64,000 nucleotides of DNA from JBAXTE01 sp037130365 (lineage in GTDB: Bacteria > Bacteroidota > Bacteroidia > Bacteroidales > WCHB1-69), in NCBI GenBank assembly GCA_037130365.1, contig JBAXTE010000001.1, forward strand, positions 124,001-188,000, given 5' to 3'. The translations under genes and the position numbers were made by a program. The notes beneath the pieces are model-generated. The model made no database searches. It was not told the origin of the DNA and saw only the letters and a list, made by a program, of their open reading frames with translations. Positions 19,260 to 27,888 of this stretch are shown in pieces; the stretch's first letter is position 1; each line of letters begins with the position of its first letter.

Positions 19260-21593
19260 ATGAGAAAAATTTACTTAATTACCTTCTTTTTGTTCGTTTG
19301 TCAAATCTTATTTGCCCAAAAAGCAACAATTAAAGGAACAATAACAGATGCAAAAACGAAAGAGACATTGGTGGGCGTAAATGTAATTTTCAGTGATAGT
19401 CAAGGAAGTACAACTGATGTTTTTGGAAACTATCTTATTGAATTGCCCGCAGGAAAATATAATATTAAGTATCGATACATTGGTTATGGTGTTGCTACTA
19501 GAGAAATTAACCTTAAAGCAGGAGAAACTCGAGTGATTAACATTTCACTAATGGAACAAACAAAACTTTTAGATGAAGTTGTTGTGAGTGCTGGTCGTCA
19601 CGAACAAAAACTATCAGAAGTAACAGTTTCGGTAGAGCTTATTAAGGCGAAAATGCTTGAAAGCACAAACACTACATCGATAGAATCAGCCGTAAAACAA
19701 GTTCCAGGTGTTACTATTTATGATGATCAAGCTAGTATTCGTGGTGGTAGTGGTTATTCTTTTGGTGCAGGAAGTCGAGTTTTATTACTTTTAGATGATC
19801 TTCCACTACTAACTGGATCAACTGGAGAAGCAAAATGGTGGATAATTCCTGTTGAAAACATTGACCAGATTGAGGTTATTAAAGGAGCTTCTTCAGCATT
19901 ATATGGCTCTTCAGCAATGAATGGTGTAATGAACGTTCGGTCTGGATGGCCTACAAATAAACCGGAAACAAAGGTTATTGCTCATTCTGGAGTTTATATG
20001 AATCCTGAACGTGATGGATTGCATTGGTGGGGAAATAAACAACCTACTTTTTCGGGTTATCAAGTTATGCACTCACATAAGTTTGGAAATTTTGATGTAG
20101 TTGGATCTGTGAACTTTCTTTCTGATAATGGTTTTCGCGAAACAGAATATAACCAACGAGTAGGAGCCAACTTTAAAACCCGCTATCGTAGTAAGAAAAT
20201 CGAAGGTTTGTCTTATGGTGTTAATGGTTACACCACTCGTAGGTGGGCTGCTAGTTATTTGATTTGGAAAGACAAAGATTCGGTATATTCACCCGCTAGC
20301 AATCCTATGGGAAAGGTTAACACATATGCTGTTATAGATCCATTTATTGTGTACTACAATAAAAATAGCCGTCATGCTTTAAAAACTAGAATTTATTATT
20401 CTGATAACATTACCGACTCCGAGCAAAACAGTACAGATATGATGTATTATGGAGAGTATCAATATCAACATGTTTTTAAAGGTGAATTAGTGATGAATAC
20501 TGGTTTGGCTGGAACATATTCTCGCTCTGATGCTCAAATCTTTGGGAATATTGCTCATTTTAGCTCTTCTAGTGCTTTGTTTGCCCAACTTGATAAAAGA
20601 TGGAGAAAATGGAGCTTATCTGGAGGCGCACGTTTTGAGGGCTATAGAGATGGTAATCAACCAATGGAATGGAAGCCAGTATTCAGAGCCGGTTTAAACT
20701 ATCAATTAGCAAAACAAACATATATCAGAAGTTCAATAGGCCAAGGGTACAGATATCCTACCATTGCTGAACGATATACGTTTACTTCTTCTGAGGGAAT
20801 ATCTATTTTTCCAAATCCAACTTTAAAATCAGAAAGGGGATGGAGTGGAGAAATCGCCATTAAACAAGGTTTTTCGGTGAGTAATTGGAGAGCTTATATT
20901 GATATTGCTGGTTTTATCTCCGAATATGCCGATATGATAGAATTTCAATTTGGCGCATTTTTGCCATCACTTTCAGTTTTAAATGTAACTGGTTTACCTG
21001 GTGATATACAAGCAAGAAGTCTTAAAGACACGATCTCTAAATATACGGGATTTAAAGCCACCAACATTCCCAGAGTTAGAATTTATGGTATAGATGCCAC
21101 TCTCGCAGGTAAAGGGTCTATAGGAAACGTTCCTGTCGCCTTTTTGGCTGGGCTTACTGTTATAGAGCCCCTTGATTTAGACACAATTTCTCTGGCTACA
21201 AAAACTACAACAGATCCAATATTAAAATATCGTTTTCGCACCACTGCCAAAGTGGATGTGGAGGTCACTTATCGTAAGCTTACAGCTGGAGTTAGTTTTG
21301 ATTACTTTAGCAATATGGTAAATATTGATAAAATATTTGAAGATGAGGTGCTTATTAACAATATGCAGCCATCTCCTGGTAAACCTATTTATATTTTCCC
21401 TGGTCTTAAAGAATATAGAGCAGCGCACAATAAAGGAGAATATTCTTTTGATGCACGTATGTCGTGGCAAATGAACGCTAACTCAAAATTTTCCATTATT
21501 ATGAAGAATATTCTAAATCGCGAATATATGGTACGTCCGGGTAGTGTGCAAGCACCTCGTAATATCACGTTCCAATATGCATTTCGAATGTAA
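19260..21593 (+). CDS. TonB-dependent outer-membrane receptor
   Basis: 777 residues: signal peptide (MRKIYLITFFLFVCQILFAQ), a carboxypeptidase-regulatory-like domain (about 22-105, KGTITDAKTKETLVGVNV), a plug domain (about 110-230; VKQVPGVTIYDD, IEVIKGASSALYGSSAMNGV) and a 22-strand barrel ending in ITFQYAFRM, with terminal aromatic typical of barrel proteins. No SusD partner follows, so it is more like a siderophore, cobalamin or metal receptor than a polysaccharide importer. Substrate unknown. An ExbB/ExbD set that could energise it lies at 38-40.5 kb. Confidence 0.9.
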   Translation: MRKIYLITFFLFVCQILFAQKATIKGTITDAKTKETLVGVNVIFSDSQGSTTDVFGNYLIELPAGKYNIKYRYIGYGVATREINLKAGETRVINISLMEQTKLLDEVVVSAGRHEQKLSEVTVSVELIKAKMLESTNTTSIESAVKQVPGVTIYDDQASIRGGSGYSFGAGSRVLLLLDDLPLLTGSTGEAKWWIIPVENIDQIEVIKGASSALYGSSAMNGVMNVRSGWPTNKPETKVIAHSGVYMNPERDGLHWWGNKQPTFSGYQVMHSHKFGNFDVVGSVNFLSDNGFRETEYNQRVGANFKTRYRSKKIEGLSYGVNGYTTRRWAASYLIWKDKDSVYSPASNPMGKVNTYAVIDPFIVYYNKNSRHALKTRIYYSDNITDSEQNSTDMMYYGEYQYQHVFKGELVMNTGLAGTYSRSDAQIFGNIAHFSSSSALFAQLDKRWRKWSLSGGARFEGYRDGNQPMEWKPVFRAGLNYQLAKQTYIRSSIGQGYRYPTIAERYTFTSSEGISIFPNPTLKSERGWSGEIAIKQGFSVSNWRAYIDIAGFISEYADMIEFQFGAFLPSLSVLNVTGLPGDIQARSLKDTISKYTGFKATNIPRVRIYGIDATLAGKGSIGNVPVAFLAGLTVIEPLDLDTISLATKTTTDPILKYRFRTTAKVDVEVTYRKLTAGVSFDYFSNMVNIDKIFEDEVLINNMQPSPGKPIYIFPGLKEYRAAHNKGEYSFDARMSWQMNANSKFSIIMKNILNREYMVRPGSVQAPRNITFQYAFRM

Positions 21594-21611
21594 AATTTAT
21601 ATTTGAAAATT

Positions 21612-21656
21612 AAAAAAGGAGTTCAGTTATTCGCAATAATAATTGAACTCTTTTTT
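21612..21656 (+). terminator. Terminator after the TonB receptor
   Basis: A 13-base stem with one G-T pair (arms 21619-21631 and 21638-21650), preceded by A6 and followed by T6. Lies 19 bases after the receptor stop. Confidence 0.85.
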
Positions 21657-21804
21657 ATGGAGCTTCCTCTATGTTTTACCTTTAACGCTATAGTCGATTT
21701 GTTAGCTCAATTCGAATTGCATTAACTTTGTAATAATACCGTATGCTAATATAATATAGTCCAGTATTTTACATATAATTCAATTTTAGATATTACGCAT
21801 CAAG

Positions 21805-21940
21805 TATTAATACCGCTTCTATTTATAATATAGTCCACTTCTCATACGCTCAGCGAACTATTTATATCAACGAGCGGCATTAAACCAATCTAAAAAATAA
21901 AATATCTTTGGGCTATTTTATTTCAAGATTTGGTATAAAC
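21805..21940. repeat. Dispersed intergenic repeat, copy 1
   Basis: Two modules seen elsewhere in this window. Module A (21805-21890) with ACCGCTTCTA, an inner CGCTC...GAGCG hairpin and ending in CCAATC is matched at 29290-29371, and its first part at 27225-27253. Module B (21895-21940) is a hairpin with loop TCTTTGGGC and flank CAAGATTTGGTA, matched at 30647-30690. No coding potential is seen. It lies in a 476-base gap between two genes. Confidence 0.7.
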
Positions 21941-21951
21941 CCCTTTAAATT

Positions 21952-22037
21952 ACGAGGGCATGCCCCGTTTGAGGACGAGGGCAAGCCATTACTAAACTTC
22001 AAATTGTCTATTGGACTAATTTGAAATTTAGTAATGG
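21952..22037. repeat. Direct repeat and long imperfect inverted repeat
   Basis: ACGAGGGCA occurs at 21952-21960 and 21975-21983, the first with the palindrome GGGCATGCCC. After it, arms 21986-22005 and 22018-22037 are 20 bases with one mismatch (CCATTACTAAA... and its complement). It is downstream of the anti-sigma-like gene and might end its transcript, but no T-run follows. Confidence 0.55.
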
Positions 22038-22069
22038 TATAACCAGAAAAATCCACTTAGTTTTTAGGC

Positions 22070-23035
22070 TTATCTTATAATTTGAATGGTACCATAAAAG
22101 GTTTGACTTGCCCCATCTATTTTAGATTCTAATACATAGAAATATGAGCCATTTGGTACATTATCTGCATCCCAGTTATTCTGATAATTATTAGCTTCAT
22201 AAACCTTTAATCCGTTTGCATTAATTACAATCAAACGATTTTGACTAATTTTTTCAATATTTTTAATCACAAAAAAGTCGTTAAACCCATCTCCATTAGG
22301 AGTGAAAACGTTTGGAAATTCAACCCCCAATTGTCGAAGATTTGACTCTGACGTCTTAACTCCTTGATTTTCTGTTGATATATTTTCCGATGTAGCAATA
22401 AAGTCAGAAGTAGTTTCTTCATCATCAGCGGAAACCGTTGGAGTTACAATAGATTCTATAGCAGTCGTTTTAGTTGGAATGGAAGAATGAACTTCAAGCT
22501 TTGAAACTGTTTTGTTTGGAGTTGTTGGAGTATGTGTTTGTGCAATTATAGGCTGACTAATATTAGATAAAGGTTGATTAATCTGAGTTTTATTATCAAC
22601 ATTATTTGAAGCAGAATTTGATGGTTCTATAACATTTATGGAATTTGAGTTTCTGGGATCAACTTGGTGTGTATTAGAATTTTCAGTAATAATTGGAGTT
22701 TTTGTTGTGCTAGGATCAACAATTGTTTGGTTTACTGTCGTAGGTTGATTTTGTATTAAAGCTGGGGTTTGTTCATTTTGAGAAACAAACACGGAAATAA
22801 GTGCTACACCAGCAATTGCTACACCAGTAAAAACAGCCACGGTTTTGCCTATGGTTGTTGAAATAAATTTTGAAAATGCATTTGAAGAAGAAGGTACATT
22901 AGAAACGCTGGATTGGACAGGCATCACAACATCCAGCTTTTGAGAAACAGCTTCCCAACAATTAGAAGGTGGTTCTTCCGAATAATTTCGGAAAAGTTTC
23001 TCTATGTTTGTATTTAAATTATTGTCTGCCATCAT
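22070..23035 (-). CDS. Anti-sigma-like protein with gliding-motility C-terminal domain
   Basis: 321 residues from the ATG at 23035, two bases past the sigma gene stop; TTG at 23050 is not preferred. Residues 1-40 hold a short acidic/helical head (NIEKLFRNYSEEPPSNCWEAV) like the cytoplasmic part of Bacteroidota anti-sigma proteins. One membrane helix follows at about 57-80. The middle is Ser/Thr/Asn/Pro-rich and likely extended. The last about 85 residues (FPNVFTPNGDGFNDFFVI to YGTIQIIR) match the CHU_C/gliding-motility-associated type B domain. It probably tethers and inhibits the adjoining sigma factor while its outer part sits in the periplasm. Confidence 0.8.
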   Translation of the reverse strand: MMADNNLNTNIEKLFRNYSEEPPSNCWEAVSQKLDVVMPVQSSVSNVPSSSNAFSKFISTTIGKTVAVFTGVAIAGVALISVFVSQNEQTPALIQNQPTTVNQTIVDPSTTKTPIITENSNTHQVDPRNSNSINVIEPSNSASNNVDNKTQINQPLSNISQPIIAQTHTPTTPNKTVSKLEVHSSIPTKTTAIESIVTPTVSADDEETTSDFIATSENISTENQGVKTSESNLRQLGVEFPNVFTPNGDGFNDFFVIKNIEKISQNRLIVINANGLKVYEANNYQNNWDADNVPNGSYFYVLESKIDGASQTFYGTIQIIR

Positions 23036-23036
23036 A

Positions 23037-23579
23037 TTAATATTGTGCAATACTATATTTTATCAATCTGTTTTGTAACCATTTTTTTGCTTTAGAAAAT
23101 TGAGATTTAGAAGTTCCTTCGTTAATTCCAATCAATTCTGCAATTTCTCTATGATTATATCCTTCTATTACATATAGGTTAAAAATCATTCGGTATCCGT
23201 CGGGCATCTGTTGAATAACACTTTTAATCTGTTGAACATTGAGTAAATCAATTGCGGTTTCACTATCATCCGAAAGTTGATGAACTTCTGAAATTTCATC
23301 ATTCAAATTGAATTTCAGATTATTTCGATATGCAGTAATTGAAGTATTTACAACAATTCGTCTAATCCATCCCTCAAAAGAGCCTTCACGTTTAAAAGAA
23401 CTAAGTTTTACAAAAATTTGAACAAAAGAATCTGAAAGAATATCCTCTGCCTCCTCTTTGCTTTTTGCATACCTCATACAAACTCCAAACATTTTACTAC
23501 TATATTTTTCGTAAAGTAGTTTTTGAGCTTTTCTGTCGTTGTTTAAGCATCCATCTATGAGTTCATTCTCCGAAATCAT
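23037..23579 (-). CDS. ECF-type RNA polymerase sigma factor
   Basis: 180 residues. Region 2: AEDILSDSFVQIFVKLSSF with SFEGWIRRIVVNTSITAYR; region 4: MIFNLYVIEGYNHREIAELIGINEGTSKSQFSKAKKWL. It lies immediately before an anti-sigma-like gene, so the two form one transcript and probably a sensor pair. A minus-strand TATCTTTA at 23655-23662 could be its -7 element. Confidence 0.92.
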   Translation of the reverse strand: MISENELIDGCLNNDRKAQKLLYEKYSSKMFGVCMRYAKSKEEAEDILSDSFVQIFVKLSSFKREGSFEGWIRRIVVNTSITAYRNNLKFNLNDEISEVHQLSDDSETAIDLLNVQQIKSVIQQMPDGYRMIFNLYVIEGYNHREIAELIGINEGTSKSQFSKAKKWLQNRLIKYSIAQY

Positions 23580-24177
23580 TCATCCCGATTTGTTTGTTAG
23601 ACGATTTTTTTTACTTAATGGTTGCACTACTCTTTTAATAGAGTTTATTGGATGTAAAGATAAATAAAATTAGTCCGAATTCGAAAACTAGCTGATTCCT
23701 GTGCAAAAAACACGCTATTGGACAAAAACAGATAATATACTGCAAGAGATGAAGAGAACATTTTTAAATCAAAGAAAAATGACCGAATTTTTGAAGCTTT
23801 GATAAATGATATAATTCGAGACCCAATTTTTAGTTTGTTTTTGAAATTTTAGAAATTTTAGATTAATATTTTAATTTTAAAAACATTAATTTAATCGAGG
23901 TAGTATTCATGTTTAGAGATGATTAATGACAATCAATAATTAATTTTAAAAATTCATTGAATTGAAAGGGTTTTCTTGAATTTTTCTAATCAAAAATTCT
24001 ATATTATTTACACCTTCTTGTTTTTGAAGGAATATTCCTTTTGGTAAAAATTCCACTATTTGGCGGAAAACTCGTTGATTTTGTCCAAATAGAGAATTAA
24101 TATTTAAAAAAATCATTTTTGTAATTTTTTTTTGTATATTTACCGAAAAGAAATTCATTATAATAAATTAGAGTGTT
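23580..24177. other. Long divergent gap, no confident gene
   Basis: AT-rich region between the minus-strand sigma gene and the plus-strand NtrC-like gene. A plus-strand TATATTTA at 24135-24142 may be the -7 element of the latter. A 70-codon minus-strand frame (23946-24158) exists but has no recognisable domain, promoter or typical start context, so it is not called a gene. No RNA gene recognised. Confidence 0.4.
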
Positions 24178-25530
24178 ATGGATAATATTTTTAAAGTATT
24201 TTTGGTTGAAGATGATCGTATTTATGCTAAAATGTTACAATCACATTTAAGTTCAAATCCTGATTGTTACATTGAAGTATTTGAAAATGGTGCAGATTTT
24301 TTAAATAATTTGTATCGTAGTCCCGACTTTATTTCGTTAGATTATAGTTTACCAGACTTTACTGGTGCGGATTTGTTAGAAAAGATAAAAGATTTTAACC
24401 CAGAGATTCCTGTAGTAATGGTTTCTGGGCAAGATGAAGTTTTAATTGCGATAGATTTATTTAAAGCAGGAATTATCGATTATATCGTTAAAAACAACGA
24501 AACAAAAGAGCGCTTATGGAATGCCATAAATAGGGCAAAAGAGAATCAAGAATTGCGCACCGAAATTTCATCATTACGTAGTCAGATTGCTAGTAAGTTT
24601 ACCTTTAACGACATAATTGGAAACAGCCCAGGAATGCAACAGGTTCTTGCATTAATTGACAAAGCTTGTCGATCAAACATTATGGTTTCGTTGCATGGTG
24701 AAGTCGGGATAGGTAAAGAAACTATTGCAAAAACAATACATTATAATTCTATTCGTTCTGGCAATGCATTCATCAGTGTAAATGCTGCTACAATAGCTGC
24801 AAACAAGTTTGACTTAGAATTTTTTGGATATGAAAAAGATGCATTTCCTGGAGCTTATACTCGAAAAGCTGGATATTTTGAGGAAGCCAGCAACGGTACA
24901 ATTTATATCAGCGAAATTCAGGACTTAGATTCGAACATGCAGGCAAAACTTTTACGAGTAATTCAGGAAAAGCAATTTACACGAATCGGTGGAACTAAAA
25001 CAATCAAAACTGATGTCCGAATAATCACTTCTACTAGCAAGAATCTTGTTCATTTAATTCAAAAAAACGAATTCCGTAAAGATTTATATTACTCACTTTT
25101 GGGAATGCCTATAGAAATTCCATCATTAAAAAGTAGAGGAAATGACATTCTAGCATTAGCTAAATATTTTCTAGAGCAATTCTGTGCCGACAACAACATG
25201 GTTCCTCCTCGTTTTGCACACGACACTCAAGTAAAACTGCTTAATTACAACTATCCAGGCAACGTTAGAGAATTAAAAACCATTATTGAACTAGCTGTAA
25301 CAATGTCTGCTGGAAGTAGAGAAATAAACCATTACGATATTATTTTTAATCCTCACGATAAAGACACAAACTTCATCACCGAAGAACTTACGCTTTATGA
25401 GTATGACATGAAAATAGTGAAACATTTTCTTAAAAAGTATGACAATGATATTCAAATGGTTGCTGACAAGTTGGATATTGGAAAATCTACAATTTACCGT
25501 TATCTTAAAAAAGGAGATATTCAAATGTAA
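24178..25530 (+). CDS. NtrC-like response regulator with degenerate AAA+ domain
   Basis: 450 residues. Receiver domain 1-125 has all key residues: acidic EDD 11-13, phospho-acceptor Asp55, Ser83 and Lys105. AAA+ domain (about 145-370) has Walker A GEVGIGKE (174-181), but the sigma-54-contact GAFTGA loop reads DAFPGA (221-226), Walker B has Ser245 in place of Asp, and the second arginine finger (FRKDLYYSL) is Ser307. A C-terminal Fis-type HTH is present (about 410-450). A normal member would activate sigma-54 promoters; this one may have lost that and act as a DNA-binding regulator. No histidine kinase adjoins it. Confidence 0.85.
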   Translation: MDNIFKVFLVEDDRIYAKMLQSHLSSNPDCYIEVFENGADFLNNLYRSPDFISLDYSLPDFTGADLLEKIKDFNPEIPVVMVSGQDEVLIAIDLFKAGIIDYIVKNNETKERLWNAINRAKENQELRTEISSLRSQIASKFTFNDIIGNSPGMQQVLALIDKACRSNIMVSLHGEVGIGKETIAKTIHYNSIRSGNAFISVNAATIAANKFDLEFFGYEKDAFPGAYTRKAGYFEEASNGTIYISEIQDLDSNMQAKLLRVIQEKQFTRIGGTKTIKTDVRIITSTSKNLVHLIQKNEFRKDLYYSLLGMPIEIPSLKSRGNDILALAKYFLEQFCADNNMVPPRFAHDTQVKLLNYNYPGNVRELKTIIELAVTMSAGSREINHYDIIFNPHDKDTNFITEELTLYEYDMKIVKHFLKKYDNDIQMVADKLDIGKSTIYRYLKKGDIQM

Positions 25531-25568
25531 ACAACAAAAAGCCTTGATTTTTCGAGGCTTTTTGTTGT
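25531..25568 (+). terminator. Terminator after the NtrC-like gene
   Basis: ACAACAAAAAGCCT (25531-25544) is the exact complement of AGGCTTTTTGTTGT (25555-25568); it starts directly after the stop codon and has a T-run in the 3' arm. Confidence 0.85.
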
Positions 25569-25810
25569 AATAGCATCTGCTTTTAGCTCATATAAAGATT
25601 TTCCACACGTGATTTGCAAATGTTTGATGATGCTCAGACTAGTTCAGAGTAAATATGCTCTCAACAAGCTTCAGGCATTATTAATTTTATCAATAGACCA
25701 ATATCGGAGAATCAAATAAATCGAATTAATTTTTCAATGAGTAAAAACTATCTAATTCCTTTTTTGTTAGCTTGATATGAAAATCGAACAATGGGTATAA
25801 ACTACAAAAA

Positions 25811-27205
25811 ATGAACTTACAAAAAAACAACGAAGTAAATAAAATGGTGTTGATGGCGGTAACCATGACATCAAATTTTTTTAATCCACTGATGGGGTCG
25901 GCAGTAAATATTGCATTACCAAATATTAGCAGCGAGTTTTCTTTAGATGCAGTTTCTATGAGCTGGGTTACCATGTCTTTTCTTTTAGCATCAGCAGTAT
26001 TTTTAGTGCCTTTTGGAAAAATTTCGGATATGTTGGGCAGAAAGAAGATTTTTCTTTATGGAAATATCTTTTTTATGATTGCAACTATTTTGTGTGCAAT
26101 TTCTCCTTCGGGATATTTTTTAATTATTTCGCGATTTTTACAGGGAGTTGGTAGCGCGATGATGTTTAGCACGAGTATGGCCATTGTAATATCTGCGTTT
26201 CCTCCTCAAGAGCGAGGAAAAGTTATTGGATTGAATGTCGCTGCTGTTTATGTTGGTCTTTCTGCAGCTCCAATTTTGGGTGGAATTCTCACTCAAACAA
26301 TGGGTTGGCGAAGTTTGTTTTACATTAATGTTGGGGTTTCGGCACTGATTATTTTGGCAATTATTTTCAAAATTAAAGCGGAATGGATCGAGTCTCAAAA
26401 CGAAAAATTCGACTGGCTCGGCACACTAATCTATATGCCATCGATGACAGCACTAATGTATGGATTTTCTAAATTACCATCTACGTTGGCTATTGTTTTT
26501 ACTGGAATGGGAATCTTGGGAATTATTTTATTTGTGATAGTTGAAAAGAAACATCCATACCCGGTGTTGAATATGAAATTGTTTTTTGAAAACAAGGTGT
26601 TTGCGAGCGCCAATCTTTCTGCATTTATAAACTATGCAGCAACTTTTGCCGTAAGTTTTGTTTTAAGTCTGTATTTGCAATACGCAAAACATCTTTCTCC
26701 GAAAGAGGCTGGAATGGTATTAATAACTCAACCAATACTTATGGCTTTAGTTGCAATATTTTCGGGCAGACTATCGGACAAAATTAATCCTCGATGGTTA
26801 GCTTCTTCTGGAATGGCCATTAGCGTAGTTGGAATAGCAATGTTAGCATTTATAGAAATTGACACACCTCAAAGTTTTATTATTACAGCGCTGGCAATTC
26901 TTGGTTTTGGCTTTGGACTTTTTTCTTCGCCAAATACAAATATGCTTATGAGCTCGGTAGAAAAAAGATTTTATGGTATTGCATCTGCCACTGTAAGCAC
27001 TATGCGAACCACAGGAATGATGTTTAGTATGGCTATTGCTTCACTTTCTGTTCATGTTTTTGTGGGAGAACAACAAATCAATAATTCAAACCTTGATCAA
27101 TTTATGCATAGTTCTAAGGTTGTTTTTTTGGTGTTTACCATACTTTGTATCATTGGAGTTTTTTCTTCATTAGTTGGAAAAGGAGGCAAAAGAGAAGAAG
27201 CTTAA
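25811..27205 (+). CDS. MFS efflux transporter, DHA2 (EmrB/QacA) type
   Basis: 464 residues, about 14 membrane segments. FFNPLMGSAVNIALPNISSEF is the first helix of DHA2 exporters and GKISDMLGRKKIF is the conserved MFS loop 2-3 motif; VGSAMMFSTSMAIVISAFPP is motif C-like. Such proteins export drugs or dyes using proton motive force across the inner membrane. No membrane-fusion partner (EmrA) is next to it. It lies at the edge of an accessory region. Confidence 0.88.
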   Translation: MNLQKNNEVNKMVLMAVTMTSNFFNPLMGSAVNIALPNISSEFSLDAVSMSWVTMSFLLASAVFLVPFGKISDMLGRKKIFLYGNIFFMIATILCAISPSGYFLIISRFLQGVGSAMMFSTSMAIVISAFPPQERGKVIGLNVAAVYVGLSAAPILGGILTQTMGWRSLFYINVGVSALIILAIIFKIKAEWIESQNEKFDWLGTLIYMPSMTALMYGFSKLPSTLAIVFTGMGILGIILFVIVEKKHPYPVLNMKLFFENKVFASANLSAFINYAATFAVSFVLSLYLQYAKHLSPKEAGMVLITQPILMALVAIFSGRLSDKINPRWLASSGMAISVVGIAMLAFIEIDTPQSFIITALAILGFGFGLFSSPNTNMLMSSVEKRFYGIASATVSTMRTTGMMFSMAIASLSVHVFVGEQQINNSNLDQFMHSSKVVFLVFTILCIIGVFSSLVGKGGKREEA

Positions 27206-27224
27206 TGGAGTGCATTTCGTTTGA

Positions 27225-27253
27225 ATATTAACACCGCTTCTAGATATAATATA
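27225..27253. repeat. Dispersed intergenic repeat, partial copy
   Basis: TATTAACACCGCTTCTAGATATAATATA-type sequence, similar to the start of module A at 21806 (TATTAATACCGCTTCTA). The rest of the module is not seen here. It lies between the convergent MFS and HAD genes. Confidence 0.5.
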
Positions 27254-27339
27254 TTCATCACTTATAATAAATTAAAAAAAATCTGAGGGTTCTCTCTATT
27301 AAATATATTATTGGTTCCAGTAAGTTGTTAAGAATCTAA

Positions 27340-27888
27340 TTAGACACCCTTGTTTATTTCGTTTTTTAATTTTTTTATGATTTCAAGTAATTCTGTATCG
27401 TCTAATTCTCCACGATATTCACTAATCATAATTATGTTAGAATCTGCAGGTTGTATATTTGATGGAGTATCGTCTATCATAATAAAATCGGCTATTTGAA
27501 AATCTGATAAGCAATTTAGATTTTTTATATATACAACTTCTTCCCAAAATCCATTTTTTTTGTAGGTCTTTGTGCACTTTTTTCTGGTCCAAATAAACTT
27601 GAATTTTGACAGATCTGTTACAATAAATTTGAGTGTCTTCTTTGCGTAATCGGATTTTGAAGAGGTCCAAATACCTACCTCAAAATTTGCAAAACAAAAC
27701 TCTAAAAACTCATTGAGTCGTGGTCGTAAATACACCCTCCGACCCTTATACATAAAATCTGTTTCTCGTTCCAGTTTTTCATACGTGGAATGAAGTAAGG
27801 TTTCATCAATGTCTAAAATCAATGTTTTTCTTTTCAAAACTAGCCTATTATTATAAATATTTTGATGCTTTTTTAAGCAAATCATCAT
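27340..27888 (-). CDS. NIF/FCP1-type HAD phosphatase
   Basis: 182 residues. ILDIDETLLHST is the DxDxT catalytic motif of the NLI-interacting-factor (CTD phosphatase-like) branch of HAD enzymes; GIWTSSKSDYA is motif II and FIMIDDTPSNIQ motif IV. VYLRPRLNEFLEFC is typical of the family. Its start overlaps the preceding MutS-like gene by 38 bases; a TTG near 27838, just past that gene, is an alternative start that would drop about 17 residues without touching the domain. Substrate unknown, probably a phosphoprotein or small phosphate ester. Confidence 0.82.
   Translation of the reverse strand: MMICLKKHQNIYNNRLVLKRKTLILDIDETLLHSTYEKLERETDFMYKGRRVYLRPRLNEFLEFCFANFEVGIWTSSKSDYAKKTLKFIVTDLSKFKFIWTRKKCTKTYKKNGFWEEVVYIKNLNCLSDFQIADFIMIDDTPSNIQPADSNIIMISEYRGELDDTELLEIIKKLKNEINKGV

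Noticed and set aside
23946..24158. 70-codon minus-strand frame
   Set aside because: No domain, no promoter match and rich in Phe/Ile/Asn as expected from AT-rich non-coding DNA.
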